Assembly: GCA_012960035.1 (NCBI GenBank)
Contig: DUBZ01000001.1
Coordinates: 111,150-175,149 of the forward strand
Reading direction: 5' to 3'
From: Myxococcales bacterium
Lineage (GTDB): Bacteria; Myxococcota_A; UBA9160; UBA4427
DNA length: 64,000 bases
Shown: in pieces, positions 27,933-36,833 of the stretch
Layout: each line of letters starts with the position of its first letter
Position numbering within the stretch: the first letter of the stretch is position 1
Notes under the pieces: model-generated
Told to the model about the DNA's origin: nothing
Database searches by the model: none
Seen by the model: only the letters and a program-made list of their open reading frames with translations
Position numbers and translations under genes: made by a program

Positions 27933-27968
27933 CCGGCTCGTCGTGATCTCGCGACGGGCCGGTTCTTT
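27933..27968 (+). terminator. Rho-independent terminator candidate
   Basis: CCGGCTCGTCG at 27933-27943 pairs with CGACGGGCCGG at 27952-27962 over 11 positions with one G-U pair. The loop is 8 nt and TTCTTT follows. It lies 52 bp past the stop of the acetoacetate decarboxylase-like gene, where termination is expected. Confidence 0.7.
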
Positions 27969-28108
27969 GCCGTCCGGGTCTTGTTGTCAATCAGGGCCGA
28001 GCGACTCAAAGTCGTCGTTCGTCTCACGCGGGGTCTGTCCCGTTGCTGGAGGTCGCGTATTCTACGCCCCGACTCAATACGAGTCTCGATGGAACCGTTG
28101 GAGGTGCA

Positions 28109-29548
28109 TTGGCTGAAAAGTTGGACGCGGTCGTCGTAGGCGCGGGGCCGAATGGTCTAGCGGCTGCGATCGAACTCGCGCGCTCGGGCTACAGCGTCAA
28201 GGTTGTTGAGGCCATGGGGGAGCCAGGCGGCGGAACCCACACCAAGGAGCTGACGCTTCCGGGCTTCTATCACGATCAATGTTCGGCCGTGCACCCGATG
28301 GGGATCTTGTCCCCTTTCTATCGCTCGCTTCCCCTAGAAGACTTCGGCCTCGAATGGCTCACCACCGAGGCCTCCGTTGCGCATCCCCTCGACGAAGGGT
28401 ACGCAGTCATGCTGTATCAGTCGCTCGACCGTACTGCGGACCAGTTGACCCGCGCAGACGCCCGAGTCTGGCGTTCGATCTTTCGACCGTTCTTGAAAAA
28501 CCCTCACGGCTTGATCGGCGACCTATTGGGTCCGTTGAATCGAATCCCGAAGCACCCAATCACAATGGCGCGTTTCGGCATGTTGTCACTTTGGCCGGCG
28601 CGCCGGCTGGCCATGCGCATGTTCGACAACGAGCGCGCCCGTGCGCTCTTTTCCGGTTGCGCCGGTCATTCCGTGTTGAGCCTCGACCACTGGATGACAT
28701 CCGCCCTTGGCTTGATCTTTGCCCTGACCGCACACGTCGAAACGTGGCCCGTCGCAAAGGGCGGATCGGGGGCGATTGGCCAGGCGCTCAGCGACTACTT
28801 CGTGAGTCTCGGTGGCGAGATCCAGTGCGACGAACGGGTGGCATCGCTGAACCAGCTTCCTGATTCACGCGCAGTCTTATTCGATCTATCGCCAACTGTA
28901 TTTGCCGACATCGCGCGAGACGCACTTCCAAAGGGCTACCTCAAGCGACTGCGTCGCTACCACTATGGTCCAGGGACGTACAAAATTGATTGGGCGTTGG
29001 ATGGTGAAATCCCGTGGCGCGACCATCGGGTCACTACCGCTTCGACGGTCCACCTCGGCGGCACCTCAGCAGAGATCGCGCGCTCTGAAAAAGATGCCTG
29101 GGAAGGTCGCCACAACGATCGTCCCTACATGATCCTCTGCCAACAAAGTCACGCAGACCCAACGCGCGCACCGGTGGGCAAGCACACGGGCTACGCGTAT
29201 TGCCATGTTCCGAGTGGAAGCGACCGAGACATGACCGACATCATCGAAGCCCAGGTCGATCGTTTTGCGCCAGGTTTTCGGGACCGCATCCTCGCGCGGC
29301 ACGTGACAACCCCCGGTGACTTCGAACAGTTCAACCCCAACTACGTCGGTGGCGCAGTGACGGGTGGGGCCGCACACCTCCCCCAACTATTTACTCGACC
29401 CGTCGCCCGATTCGATCCGTATTCAACGCCGAATCGAAAGCTCTACATGTGCTCTGCGTCGACACCACCCGGAGGCGGGGTTCACGGACTCTGCGGTTAC
29501 TACGCCGCACAATCCGCAATGCGACGACTCAAGGCCGGCAAAATTTAG
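28109..29548 (+). CDS. Phytoene-desaturase-like NAD(P)/FAD-dependent oxidoreductase
   Basis: The protein is about 479 residues from TTG 28109, which follows GGAGGT closely. TTG 28121 and a longer frame from 28043 are alternatives. It begins VVVGAGPNGLAAAIELARSGYSVKV, the FAD-binding Rossmann start. GGGTHTKELTLPGFYHDQCSA and the C-terminal GGGVHGLCGYYAAQSAMRRL fit the CrtI/NAD(P)H-dependent desaturase-like group. Homologs often act in carotenoid or lipid oxidation. No carotenoid synthase is present in the window. The gene faces the sulfotransferase gene. Confidence 0.85.
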   Translation: MAEKLDAVVVGAGPNGLAAAIELARSGYSVKVVEAMGEPGGGTHTKELTLPGFYHDQCSAVHPMGILSPFYRSLPLEDFGLEWLTTEASVAHPLDEGYAVMLYQSLDRTADQLTRADARVWRSIFRPFLKNPHGLIGDLLGPLNRIPKHPITMARFGMLSLWPARRLAMRMFDNERARALFSGCAGHSVLSLDHWMTSALGLIFALTAHVETWPVAKGGSGAIGQALSDYFVSLGGEIQCDERVASLNQLPDSRAVLFDLSPTVFADIARDALPKGYLKRLRRYHYGPGTYKIDWALDGEIPWRDHRVTTASTVHLGGTSAEIARSEKDAWEGRHNDRPYMILCQQSHADPTRAPVGKHTGYAYCHVPSGSDRDMTDIIEAQVDRFAPGFRDRILARHVTTPGDFEQFNPNYVGGAVTGGAAHLPQLFTRPVARFDPYSTPNRKLYMCSASTPPGGGVHGLCGYYAAQSAMRRLKAGKI

Positions 29549-29569
29549 CGATCGAGGCCGTTCGAAGAA

Positions 29570-30763
29570 TCAGTTCTTGGTCTCGCCGGCGCCCGACGTC
29601 CGCGACGGATCATCCCAACCGAAGCGCTCGAATAGCGCCGCGAGTTCGGTGCGAATCTCTCCCGCTTCGAGTCCAAATTCGTCGAGACTGTAGGTGTGAC
29701 TCGTTTCGTGCTTACGGGCACGCTTGCCCTCGGCGAGGAGCACCTCCCGATACTCATCGGACAACACGAAGCCAAGTTGCTCATAGGTGCGTTCGATGGT
29801 TTCCGCCGGCATCGAAGTCAGGTCTCGATAGTCGATGATCGCTTGTGGCGTGTCGGGATGTCGGTCGAGAACTTCCAATGGATACTTGTACGTGTGGTAG
29901 GACTGCTTCGCGAGGAATCGCATGCTCTCTTGAATGTGATCGGGAGCCCAGTCGAGGGCGCGGTAGCCGAGCCCCATGAGCTTCAAGAGACTGGGAATCG
30001 TGTCGTTTGGGTCGCGTACCGGGACAACGATGCGCGCGTCGGGAAAGGCTTCGATCAGAGTCTCAACCCGCCCGGAGAACACTGGGTTCTTCGAGAGATG
30101 GATGCGATCCGATCCATTCAAGTAGAGCTGGCGACGGATGCAGTCCTTGTAGAAATTCATCAAGCGTTTGCGTTCTTTCGCAGGGCGCTTGTCCGTGTAG
30201 TAGAAGTCGATCTGCCCCATGTAGGGCAGCTTCGTCATCCAGAACCCTGACGCACATGAGTAGTAGAAGATGATGTCATCTTCTTCCGGCTTGGTGAGCC
30301 CCATGTTGTGCACGTCGCGGGTCGACGCGTAGCGCCGATCTTCCCAGGCCGTCACGCGCTTCTGTAATGCGCCGCCCAAAAAACTTGCGTCGAAGCGAGC
30401 GACCGCACGGATCACTTTCTTTTGCAGCAGCGAAGGAAAGTAGAGCTCATACAAGTTGAACGAGCTGAAGCGACCTTCGTCTTTGCTCATCAAACGGTGC
30501 ACCAGCGTTGTGCCACTGCGTGCGTGGCCAACAACGAAGACCGGTGTTTTGATTTCGATCTTGTGTAGCCCGGGGAACAGAATCCCGTCGAGAAAGAAAC
30601 AAATTGCGTGAAACGTCGAGATCAACGGCACGCTCGCGCAAAGAATCAGCAGGAAGTATCGCCGCGCCATGGGGTTGGGCTCATTCCATGCGAGCTTGAC
30701 CATGCGGATGTACTGCGGGAAGTCGAAGTGAAAGATCATCGGGTTCGCCAGCTGCCAATTCAA
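29570..30763 (-). CDS. Sulfotransferase-family protein
   Basis: The 397-residue protein carries VFVVGHARSGTTLVHRLM, the PAPS 5'-phosphosulfate loop of the sulfotransferase fold, near residue 75. RIHLSKNPVFSGRVETL and RIVVPVRDPNDTIPS supply the 3'-phosphate-binding Ser/Arg. The N-terminus has a hydrophobic stretch (FLLILCASVPLISTFHAICF), so it may attach to the membrane. TTG 30763 is used, with ATG 30739 as an alternative. The sulfated acceptor is unknown; lipids and sterols are possible. Its 3' end meets the convergent desaturase-like gene. Confidence 0.85.
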   Translation of the reverse strand: MNWQLANPMIFHFDFPQYIRMVKLAWNEPNPMARRYFLLILCASVPLISTFHAICFFLDGILFPGLHKIEIKTPVFVVGHARSGTTLVHRLMSKDEGRFSSFNLYELYFPSLLQKKVIRAVARFDASFLGGALQKRVTAWEDRRYASTRDVHNMGLTKPEEDDIIFYYSCASGFWMTKLPYMGQIDFYYTDKRPAKERKRLMNFYKDCIRRQLYLNGSDRIHLSKNPVFSGRVETLIEAFPDARIVVPVRDPNDTIPSLLKLMGLGYRALDWAPDHIQESMRFLAKQSYHTYKYPLEVLDRHPDTPQAIIDYRDLTSMPAETIERTYEQLGFVLSDEYREVLLAEGKRARKHETSHTYSLDEFGLEAGEIRTELAALFERFGWDDPSRTSGAGETKN

Positions 30764-31033
30764 TCGATTCCTACCTCAGGGTCCCAGTCAAGCTGACGGG
30801 ATAGAGGAGGGCGGTCTGCACGCAGGGCCGATTATGCGACGTCGCTGGCTGCGCTGCTGCCTGAGCGAGCTTGCAGACTTCATGACATCCCGTGGGAACC
30901 GGCAGCCGTCCGGCATTGAGACCTCGAAAGTCGAAATCGTACGAGGAGACGCGGCTTAGCGAGATGTTTTTCGTCGCCGTGCCGAGGCCCCCAGGGGCTA
31001 TTGGCGAAGTTTTTTGTGCCTCGGACACCTCAA

Positions 31034-31101
31034 TCCCACAAAAAAGCTTTACGTGGGAAGGTTTCCCACCGATAATAACTAAGTGGGAATAACTCCCACT
31101 T
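31034..31101 (+). promoter_or_regulatory. Operator-like array: two dyads and one half-site on a 30-bp period
   Basis: Dyad one is GTGGGAA at 31053-31059 with TTCCCAC at 31063-31069, centred at 31061. Dyad two is AAGTGGGA at 31081-31088 with TCCCACTT at 31094-31101, centred at 31091. A lone TCCCAC at 31034-31039 sits exactly where the right half of a third dyad centred at 31031 would be. Centres are 30 bp apart, close to three helical turns. The sites overlap the promoter of the secreted-protein gene at 31222. The regulator is unknown. Confidence 0.55.
31048..31076 (+). promoter_or_regulatory. Sigma-70-like promoter candidate for the secreted-protein gene
   Basis: TTTACG at 31048-31053 and GATAAT at 31071-31076 are 17 bp apart and resemble -35 and -10 boxes. 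The -10 box matches five of six consensus bases. The first dyad fills the spacer and the second begins just after the -10 box, which suggests repression. The remaining upstream gap from 30764 shows no other gene. Confidence 0.5.
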
Positions 31102-31221
31102 CCATGGTGAACAAAAATAAACCAGATAGAACAAGGAATCTGAAGACGCTGAAAGGGGAGTTCTGGATCACAGGTGACCCGGGCTCCAATGAGGCGATTC
31201 AGCAAAAAGAGGAACCTAGAT

Positions 31222-31782
31222 ATGAATCAGAAATCACTACGCACGTTGTTGGTACTCCTGGCTGCCGTCGGAATGCTCGCGAACCCCGCGGCCTTCGCGC
31301 AAGTAAATGCGGACAACGAAGACATCCGGCCCCCCGTAATCGACCGATCGGACGTCGTCCACATCTCGCAAGACGCGCTGCGAAACCATCTCGATGCCAT
31401 CAACGTGGTGGACGTCGCACGAGAAATCGACACGCTGCCGGATGAGATCGAGCCCACCCCCCGAGACGCCGATGTGGCAGACACAGCACTCGTTTTCACC
31501 AACATGTCGCGCAGCACGTCGGCCGTAAGGTGTGTTGCGTTCAACAAGAACGGTCGGCCGATCGGGCGCACGCGCACCGTGGTTCCGCCGCTCGGGCTGC
31601 GGTATGTGCTGGCGTCGGACATGAGCAATGGAGTCGATTTCGTAGGACAGGTGCAGTGCGCACCTCGTGGCCGCATTGTCGGTTCGGTGGTCTTCATCGG
31701 TCCCGCAGTCACAGACCTGCCGGTGCACAACGGCAAACTCGGGACGAGCCGCATTCGCTTCCCGTTGGTGGCCCACTACTAG
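31222..31782 (+). CDS. Hypothetical secreted protein
   Basis: The 186-residue protein has a signal peptide (LRTLLVLLAAVGMLANPAAF, cleavage after AFA). The mature part has two cysteines, in AVRCVAFNKNG and VGQVQCAPRGR, that could form a disulfide. It ends with strands such as SVVFIGPAVTDLP. The ATG at 31222 is preceded by AAGAGGA. I do not recognise a family. The product is probably periplasmic. It lies behind a phased operator-like array and is followed by a hairpin, so it looks like a single-gene transcription unit under tight control. Confidence 0.75.
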   Translation: MNQKSLRTLLVLLAAVGMLANPAAFAQVNADNEDIRPPVIDRSDVVHISQDALRNHLDAINVVDVAREIDTLPDEIEPTPRDADVADTALVFTNMSRSTSAVRCVAFNKNGRPIGRTRTVVPPLGLRYVLASDMSNGVDFVGQVQCAPRGRIVGSVVFIGPAVTDLPVHNGKLGTSRIRFPLVAHY

Positions 31783-31856
31783 GCTGCACGTGATGGCCGT
31801 CGCAGGACGGTCCCATATGGACGCGCGCCTTTCTACAGAGGATCGGTGCGATCCCG

Positions 31857-31891
31857 GAGGCCGAAGTTGTCAAATTGTCAGCTTCGGCCTC
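31857..31891 (+). terminator. Strong hairpin after the secreted-protein gene
   Basis: GAGGCCGAAG at 31857-31866 and CTTCGGCCTC at 31882-31891 form a perfect 10-bp stem with a 15-nt loop. It lies 75 bp past the stop. There is no clear T tract afterward, so it is a terminator or a 3'-end stabiliser candidate. Confidence 0.45.
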
Positions 31892-31930
31892 TGCACGTTT
31901 GGCGGACTGCACGTGACCATGCTCCCGAAC

Positions 31931-32208
31931 ATTCCGCGGGTGTATGTCGAGCAGCGCGATCCCGGGAACGGGTGCTGGGTCGAAGGGGATTGTCTGCACA
32001 TTCCAATCGAACAAGCCCTCTGGATCGGCCTTTGTGGATAAGTCCAGGAGCTCGTCTTTGTTTCAGACCCGCATGACCGAAACTGTCCCCGTCCAAAACA
32101 ATGAAGAACGGGATCAGCGGGATCAGAGAGGTCCTCAAGAGCCATGGCCAGCGAAAGGGTCGCAAGAACGGCACGGCGAACAATAGGATGATCTGCGCTG
32201 GCTTCTTG
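31931..32208 (-). pseudogene. Methyltransferase C-terminal remnant, frameshifted
   Basis: The minus strand from 32208 reads KKPAQIILLFAVPFLRPFRW, then LLRTSLIPLIPFFIVLDG. A run of four G at 32087-32090 (one more than expected) then shifts frame. After the shift the reading resumes as GTVSVMRV, meets TGA at 32063-32065, and continues ELLDLSTKADPEGLFDW and PVPGIALLDIHPR. This order (kPaqi...pfrw...YliPliPl..WDGtVS.lR.y...EL) is typical of the C-terminal half of a class of SAM methyltransferases that modify membrane-linked or lipid substrates. No SAM-binding half lies nearby. Family recognition is by memory. The stop and extra G are seen directly. Confidence 0.65.
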
Positions 32209-32236
32209 CACCCGGGTTCGTCATCTTGGACCGCCG

Positions 32237-33889
32237 ATGTCGCCCAACGCTCCCCTCGCTGAATCCAATCGCGACCATCTCCTCGACAGTCTCGAGCAGA
32301 CGCCGTTCGACGTGGTGATCATCGGCGGCGGCATTACCGGTGCCGGCGCTGCGCGTGAAGCCAGCCTGCGAGGCCTACGCGTAGCGGTCATTGAGGCCCA
32401 TGATTTTGCTTCGGGAACGTCGAGCCGTTCTTCGAAACTGATTCACGGCGGACTTCGCTACCTCGCGATGGGTGACGTCAGCCTCGTTCGTGAAACCGCA
32501 CTCGAACGCAAACGCCTCCATCAACTCGCTCCGCATCTTGCAGAGCCGCGATGGATGCTGGCTCCAGCCCGATCGCGCGCAGGCTTGATGAAATTCCGAA
32601 CGGCGATCACGCTCTACGAAAACCTCGGGGCCGTCACGCAAGAAGATCGTCATCACAACTGGCAGGGCGAGGAGCTTCGCACGAACGAACCAAGCTTGAA
32701 TCACGATGAGTATCCATACGCCTGTGCGTACCGAGAATACTTGACCGACGACGTGCGCCTCGTGCTCGCCAACCTGCGCGACGCGACCCGAGAGGGCGCA
32801 GTCGCAGCCAACCACCTCAAGGTGACGGAAATCATTCACGAGTCGGAGCGCGCGGCGGGGGTCGTCGCCCATTGCGCGCTGTCAGGCCGAAGCGTACGCA
32901 TCAAGGCGAGTGCGGTGATCAATGCGGCGGGCCCTTGGATCGAAGGCCTGATGGCCCTTGATGAAGGCGCAAAACCGTCGCGGCTGCACCTTTCGAAGGG
33001 CATCCACATCGTCGTCGATCGCGAACGATTGCCGGTGCGCAATCTTGTCATCATGAGCACCGAAGACCGTCGGACGATCTTTGCAATCGCCCGTGGTGAC
33101 TCGGTGTATGTCGGCACCACCGACACCACATACGCGGGCTCGGCAACAGTATGGCCGGACATCGAGCGACACGACGTCGAATACCTGTTGGCCCCGCTCC
33201 AGAACATGTTCAGCGTGCCGCGTCTCGGTCCAGAGGATGTCATCGCTGCCTGGTCGGGCCTACGGCCGCTAGTCGCTCAAGCAGGAAAGGAAGCGAAGCA
33301 GATTTCGCGTCGCGACGAGATCTGGGTCAGCCCGCAACGGCTTGTCACAATCGCCGGAGGCAAGCTCACGGGCTACCGACGCATGGCGGAGAACGTCATC
33401 GATCGGGTGGTTGAAGCGGCGCCGACACTTGCCAGCAAATGTCAGCCAGCCAACCAAGGCGTCGAAACCCCGCTCCCCGGTGGAGACTTTGCCGGGGATC
33501 TCAACACCCTTGCAAACGAAGTCAGCGCAACATCCGGCGCCGACAACGCCCACGTCCAACGACTGGTTCGCCTCTATGGTTGCGAAGCCCATGCGGTGGC
33601 GCAGTTCGGTTCCACCCCAGTCGTCGAAGGCGGTACCGTCGTCACCGGCGAGATCAGATGGGCGGTTGAGCAGGAAGCCGCCGCCACCCTCGAGGACGTA
33701 CTTTATCGACGAACTCGCGCCGCGCTCTACGAAAGCCGCGAATGCGAAGCATTACTTGAGCCCGTTTCGCGCGAATTGCAGACGAGGCTCGGATGGACAG
33801 ACGAACATCGCACCGGACAGGTCGCATTGGTGCGTGCAAGACTGCAGCACGACTTGGCTTTTAAGAGCGAAGCGGGCGCTTCCAGCTAG
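32237..33889 (+). CDS. glpD: FAD-dependent glycerol-3-phosphate dehydrogenase
   Basis: The 550-residue protein has the GlpD layout. DVVIIGGGITGAGAAREAS near residue 25 binds FAD, SSKLIHGGLRYLAMGD follows as the conserved substrate/FAD region, and VINAAGPWIEGLMAL and YVGTTDTTYAG appear later. It ends with a helical domain. The enzyme oxidises sn-glycerol 3-phosphate to dihydroxyacetone phosphate at the inner membrane and passes electrons to quinone. It is followed after 20 bp by an alkyl-DHAP-synthase-like gene and then an FGGY kinase. The three probably form one operon, and its own promoter is not obvious. Confidence 0.92.
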   Translation: MSPNAPLAESNRDHLLDSLEQTPFDVVIIGGGITGAGAAREASLRGLRVAVIEAHDFASGTSSRSSKLIHGGLRYLAMGDVSLVRETALERKRLHQLAPHLAEPRWMLAPARSRAGLMKFRTAITLYENLGAVTQEDRHHNWQGEELRTNEPSLNHDEYPYACAYREYLTDDVRLVLANLRDATREGAVAANHLKVTEIIHESERAAGVVAHCALSGRSVRIKASAVINAAGPWIEGLMALDEGAKPSRLHLSKGIHIVVDRERLPVRNLVIMSTEDRRTIFAIARGDSVYVGTTDTTYAGSATVWPDIERHDVEYLLAPLQNMFSVPRLGPEDVIAAWSGLRPLVAQAGKEAKQISRRDEIWVSPQRLVTIAGGKLTGYRRMAENVIDRVVEAAPTLASKCQPANQGVETPLPGGDFAGDLNTLANEVSATSGADNAHVQRLVRLYGCEAHAVAQFGSTPVVEGGTVVTGEIRWAVEQEAAATLEDVLYRRTRAALYESRECEALLEPVSRELQTRLGWTDEHRTGQVALVRARLQHDLAFKSEAGASS

Positions 33890-33909
33890 GGGACCACAAG
33901 GAGTAGGAA

Positions 33910-35322
33910 ATGCAGGACATCGTTTCGGATTTACAGGCCGAGCTGGGTGCCCGGGTGATGTGCGAAAGCGCCGTGACCCATGCACACGCGCGTGATACTT
34001 GGTCGCTAGCTGAACTGCTTGACTATCAAGGCCAGCCCGCATGCTCCCCGATTGCTGTCGTTGAAGCAGGAAGCACTGCAGACGTTGCCGCCGCCATGCG
34101 GATCTGTCGAGCACACAAAACACCCGTGGTTGCCTACGGAGGTGGATCGGGTGTGTGTGGCGGAATTTTCGTTGGCGAAGGCACGGTGGTGGTGTCGACG
34201 CGCGGCTTGAGCGGCCTCATCTCTCTGGACAACGGCGATCTGACCGCAACGTTTGGCGCCGGAACCATGGGCGGCGATGCAGAGCGAATGATGCAGGAAC
34301 ATGGCCTTACGATTGGGCACTGGCCCCAATCGATCGAAGTTTCGACCGTCGGGGGCTGGGTCGCGACCCGCGCGAGCGGCCAATATTCGACCGGGTACGG
34401 AAACATCGAAGACATTGTCCTCGACCTTGAAGTCGTTCTTCCCGATGGTGAGATCTTGCGCACCCGGCGAACGCCCCGCGCTGCTGCCGGACCGGACCTC
34501 CGGCAACTATTTTTGGGAAGCGAAGGAACCCTGGGCATCGTTACCGAGGTCACGGTTTCGCTTCGTCCGCTCGCCGAACACCACGTTCGTCAGGCGTTTC
34601 ACTTCGATGGCCTCGCAGCGGCACTCGCTCCCGTCCAGCAACTCATGCGAGAAGGCTGGCGGCCACCGGTCGTACGTCTGTACGACCCTCGCGAATCTCG
34701 ACGACATTTCGACGAAGCCTGCCCGAAGGAAAGGGCAATGCTCATCCTGCTTCATGAAGGCCCCAAGACCGCTGCGACGGTCGAGGCCAGTGAGGTGGCG
34801 GCCCTTTGTGAAAAGGCTGGCGGCGTGCGCGCAGATTCTTCGGCGGTCGACGAATGGTTCGGCAAACGAAACGAAGTCCCGTCGTTTCGGAGCCTCGTCG
34901 AGGGTGGACTCGTTGTCGACACCATTGAAGTCGCGAGTACCTGGAAGCATCTAGTGAACATCTACGATGCTGTCACAAAGAGCCTGTCTGAGGTGCCGGG
35001 CATGCTATCCGCCACTGCACATACGAGTCACGCCTATCGCTCGGGGGCGAATCTTTACTTCACGTTCGTCGCGAAACCCGACACCCCCGAGAGCATGGTG
35101 GATGTCTACCGGGATTGCTGGGCTCGAGCGATGCGCGCAACCCTCGACCACCATGGTGGCATTGCGCATCATCACGGCATCGGGCGTGTCAGACGTGACT
35201 ACTTGGCTTCCGAGATCGGAGACACGGGGATCGCAGTGCTCAGCCAGATCAAGCGAGCACTCGATCCCGACTGGCTGCTGAACCCAGGCAACCTGTTGCC
35301 CGAGCCAACGGACCGAAATTGA
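33910..35322 (+). CDS. FAD-linked oxidase, alkyldihydroxyacetonephosphate synthase-like
   Basis: The 470-residue protein has an FAD-binding type 4 domain with VVAYGGGSGVCGGIFVGEG and GGWVATRASGQYSTGYGNIE, the latter very close to the AGPS sequence STGWVSTRASG...YGNIED. Near the C-terminus GGIAHHHGIGRVRRDYL matches the AGPS triple-His motif involved in ether-bond formation. AGPS swaps the acyl chain of acyl-DHAP for a fatty alcohol. The similarity is at motif level, and GlcD-like oxidases share the fold. AAGGAG precedes ATG 33910. It lies between GlpD and an FGGY kinase, whose products or substrates involve DHAP and glycerol. Confidence 0.75.
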   Translation: MQDIVSDLQAELGARVMCESAVTHAHARDTWSLAELLDYQGQPACSPIAVVEAGSTADVAAAMRICRAHKTPVVAYGGGSGVCGGIFVGEGTVVVSTRGLSGLISLDNGDLTATFGAGTMGGDAERMMQEHGLTIGHWPQSIEVSTVGGWVATRASGQYSTGYGNIEDIVLDLEVVLPDGEILRTRRTPRAAAGPDLRQLFLGSEGTLGIVTEVTVSLRPLAEHHVRQAFHFDGLAAALAPVQQLMREGWRPPVVRLYDPRESRRHFDEACPKERAMLILLHEGPKTAATVEASEVAALCEKAGGVRADSSAVDEWFGKRNEVPSFRSLVEGGLVVDTIEVASTWKHLVNIYDAVTKSLSEVPGMLSATAHTSHAYRSGANLYFTFVAKPDTPESMVDVYRDCWARAMRATLDHHGGIAHHHGIGRVRRDYLASEIGDTGIAVLSQIKRALDPDWLLNPGNLLPEPTDRN

Positions 35323-35323
35323 C

Positions 35324-36793
35324 ATGAGTGCCGAAGCAGCTGTTCTCGCCCTCGACTTGGGAACGACCTCGGTACGCGCACTCGTACTGAATCGAGCGGG
35401 CACCGTCCTCGGTCGGGCCAGTGCGCCGCTGTCGCATCGTTATCCGCAGCCGGGATGGCTCGAGCAGGATCCCGACGAATTCGTACGTCTGTCGATCGAC
35501 GTGATGCGCACCGCGATCGACCTGTCCGGACAATCGCCTGAATCGATTTGTAGCCTGGGCATTGTGAGTCAGCGCAGCACGGCGATCGCGTGGGATGCTG
35601 AAACGGGTGAAGCCTTGGCGCCGGCGATCGGTTGGCAGGATCGTCGCAATCAGGAACGCGTCGACCAGCTCATCGCGCTCGGAATCCCGATCAACACCCT
35701 CGCATCCGCGACCAAATTCGAATGGTTGCTCTTGAATGATTCTCGTGTTCAAGCGGCTGCCACGCGCGGAACGTTGCGGTTCGGCACACCTGATGTTTGG
35801 CTCACCCATCGTTTGAGCAGGGGCAGTTGCTTCGTCACCGACCCGGGGCATGCCGCATGCACGGGGATGTACAACGCCGAAGAAGAAGGCTGGTGGTCGG
35901 TTGCACTACAGCTGTTCGGGATTGATGCCGCGTTTCTCCCGGAGATCGTTCCGACGAGTCACGTCGTCGGCGAGGTACAGGCTTCACTGCTCGGGGCATC
36001 AATTCCGATCGCAGCAAGGGCAGGCGACCAACAGGCCTCCACATTCGCGCAGGGCGTCAACCGTCCAGGAATGGCGAAGCTCACCCTCGGCACCTCGGCG
36101 ATGCTCAATCTTCATGTTGAGGACGCCAAGGTGCTCCCACCCGAGGGTTACTATGCGCTTCCACTCTGGCGCCTTGGAGAGAAGGCGGATGTCGAAACCA
36201 AGGCGTGCCTTGAAGGAACGGTGATTACCGCCGGGTCGAGCATCGAGTGGCTCAGTGAGATCGGCCTACTCCCCGCGGCGACAGAGCTCGACTCCATTGT
36301 ATCCAACGTTCCCGACAGCCAAGGCGTTGTCTTCGTTCCGGCTTTGCAAGGTTTGGGAAGCCCGTACCTCGACGTCTCGGCTCGCGCCTCGATTTTTGGT
36401 CTCACGCGGGGCTCGGAGCCCGCTCACATTGCACGCGCCGCCATCGACGGAGTGTCCCATCGATGTGTCGACTTGTGCGAGAGCCTACCGCTCGAAGACG
36501 AGCCGCTACGGGTGGACGGGGGCCTCGCACGCAGCACTGTCCTGATGCAGACGCTTTCCGATCTAGCCGGACGCCCGCTGCTCCGAGCGGCTGAATCAGA
36601 AACCACAGCACTTGGCGCAGCCTATTTCGCCGGCCTCGCAGTCGGCTACTGGAACCATCCCGCCGAAGCGATTGCGACGGCACAAGCCCCGACCCCGTTC
36701 CATCCCAAGCTCGCCGATGAACGACGACGCAGCGCCCGAGCGCGCTGGCGCGACGCAATTTCGCGCACACGGAGCGAGCCGGAAGCGCCTTGA
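35324..36793 (+). CDS. FGGY-family kinase, glycerol-kinase-like with altered substrate residues
   Basis: The 489-residue protein has the two FGGY actin-like domains: LALDLGTTSVRALVL at the start, GDQQASTFAQG in the middle, KLTLGTSAML, and GLGSPYLDVSARASIFGLT in the second domain. Compared with E. coli GlpK, the glycerol-binding pair Arg-Glu reads Arg84-Ser85 (VSQRSTA). The Tyr of the GTK region is also gone (LASATKFEWLL). Catalytic Asp (GDQQ) remains. The substrate may thus be something other than free glycerol. One base separates its start from the AGPS-like stop, so translation is likely coupled. Confidence 0.85.
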   Translation: MSAEAAVLALDLGTTSVRALVLNRAGTVLGRASAPLSHRYPQPGWLEQDPDEFVRLSIDVMRTAIDLSGQSPESICSLGIVSQRSTAIAWDAETGEALAPAIGWQDRRNQERVDQLIALGIPINTLASATKFEWLLLNDSRVQAAATRGTLRFGTPDVWLTHRLSRGSCFVTDPGHAACTGMYNAEEEGWWSVALQLFGIDAAFLPEIVPTSHVVGEVQASLLGASIPIAARAGDQQASTFAQGVNRPGMAKLTLGTSAMLNLHVEDAKVLPPEGYYALPLWRLGEKADVETKACLEGTVITAGSSIEWLSEIGLLPAATELDSIVSNVPDSQGVVFVPALQGLGSPYLDVSARASIFGLTRGSEPAHIARAAIDGVSHRCVDLCESLPLEDEPLRVDGGLARSTVLMQTLSDLAGRPLLRAAESETTALGAAYFAGLAVGYWNHPAEAIATAQAPTPFHPKLADERRRSARARWRDAISRTRSEPEAP

Positions 36794-36833
36794 GGCTGAA
36801 GACTTCGAGGAATGGCCCTGGGAACGACCTTGT

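Noticed and set aside
30880..31050. Riboswitch (c-di-GMP type I) upstream of the secreted-protein gene
   Set aside because: The conserved core sequence and three-helix layout are absent; only short stems were found.
30771..31205. 144-codon minus-strand frame covering the operator array
   Set aside because: It has no family similarity and runs through the promoter and dyads of the secreted-protein gene.
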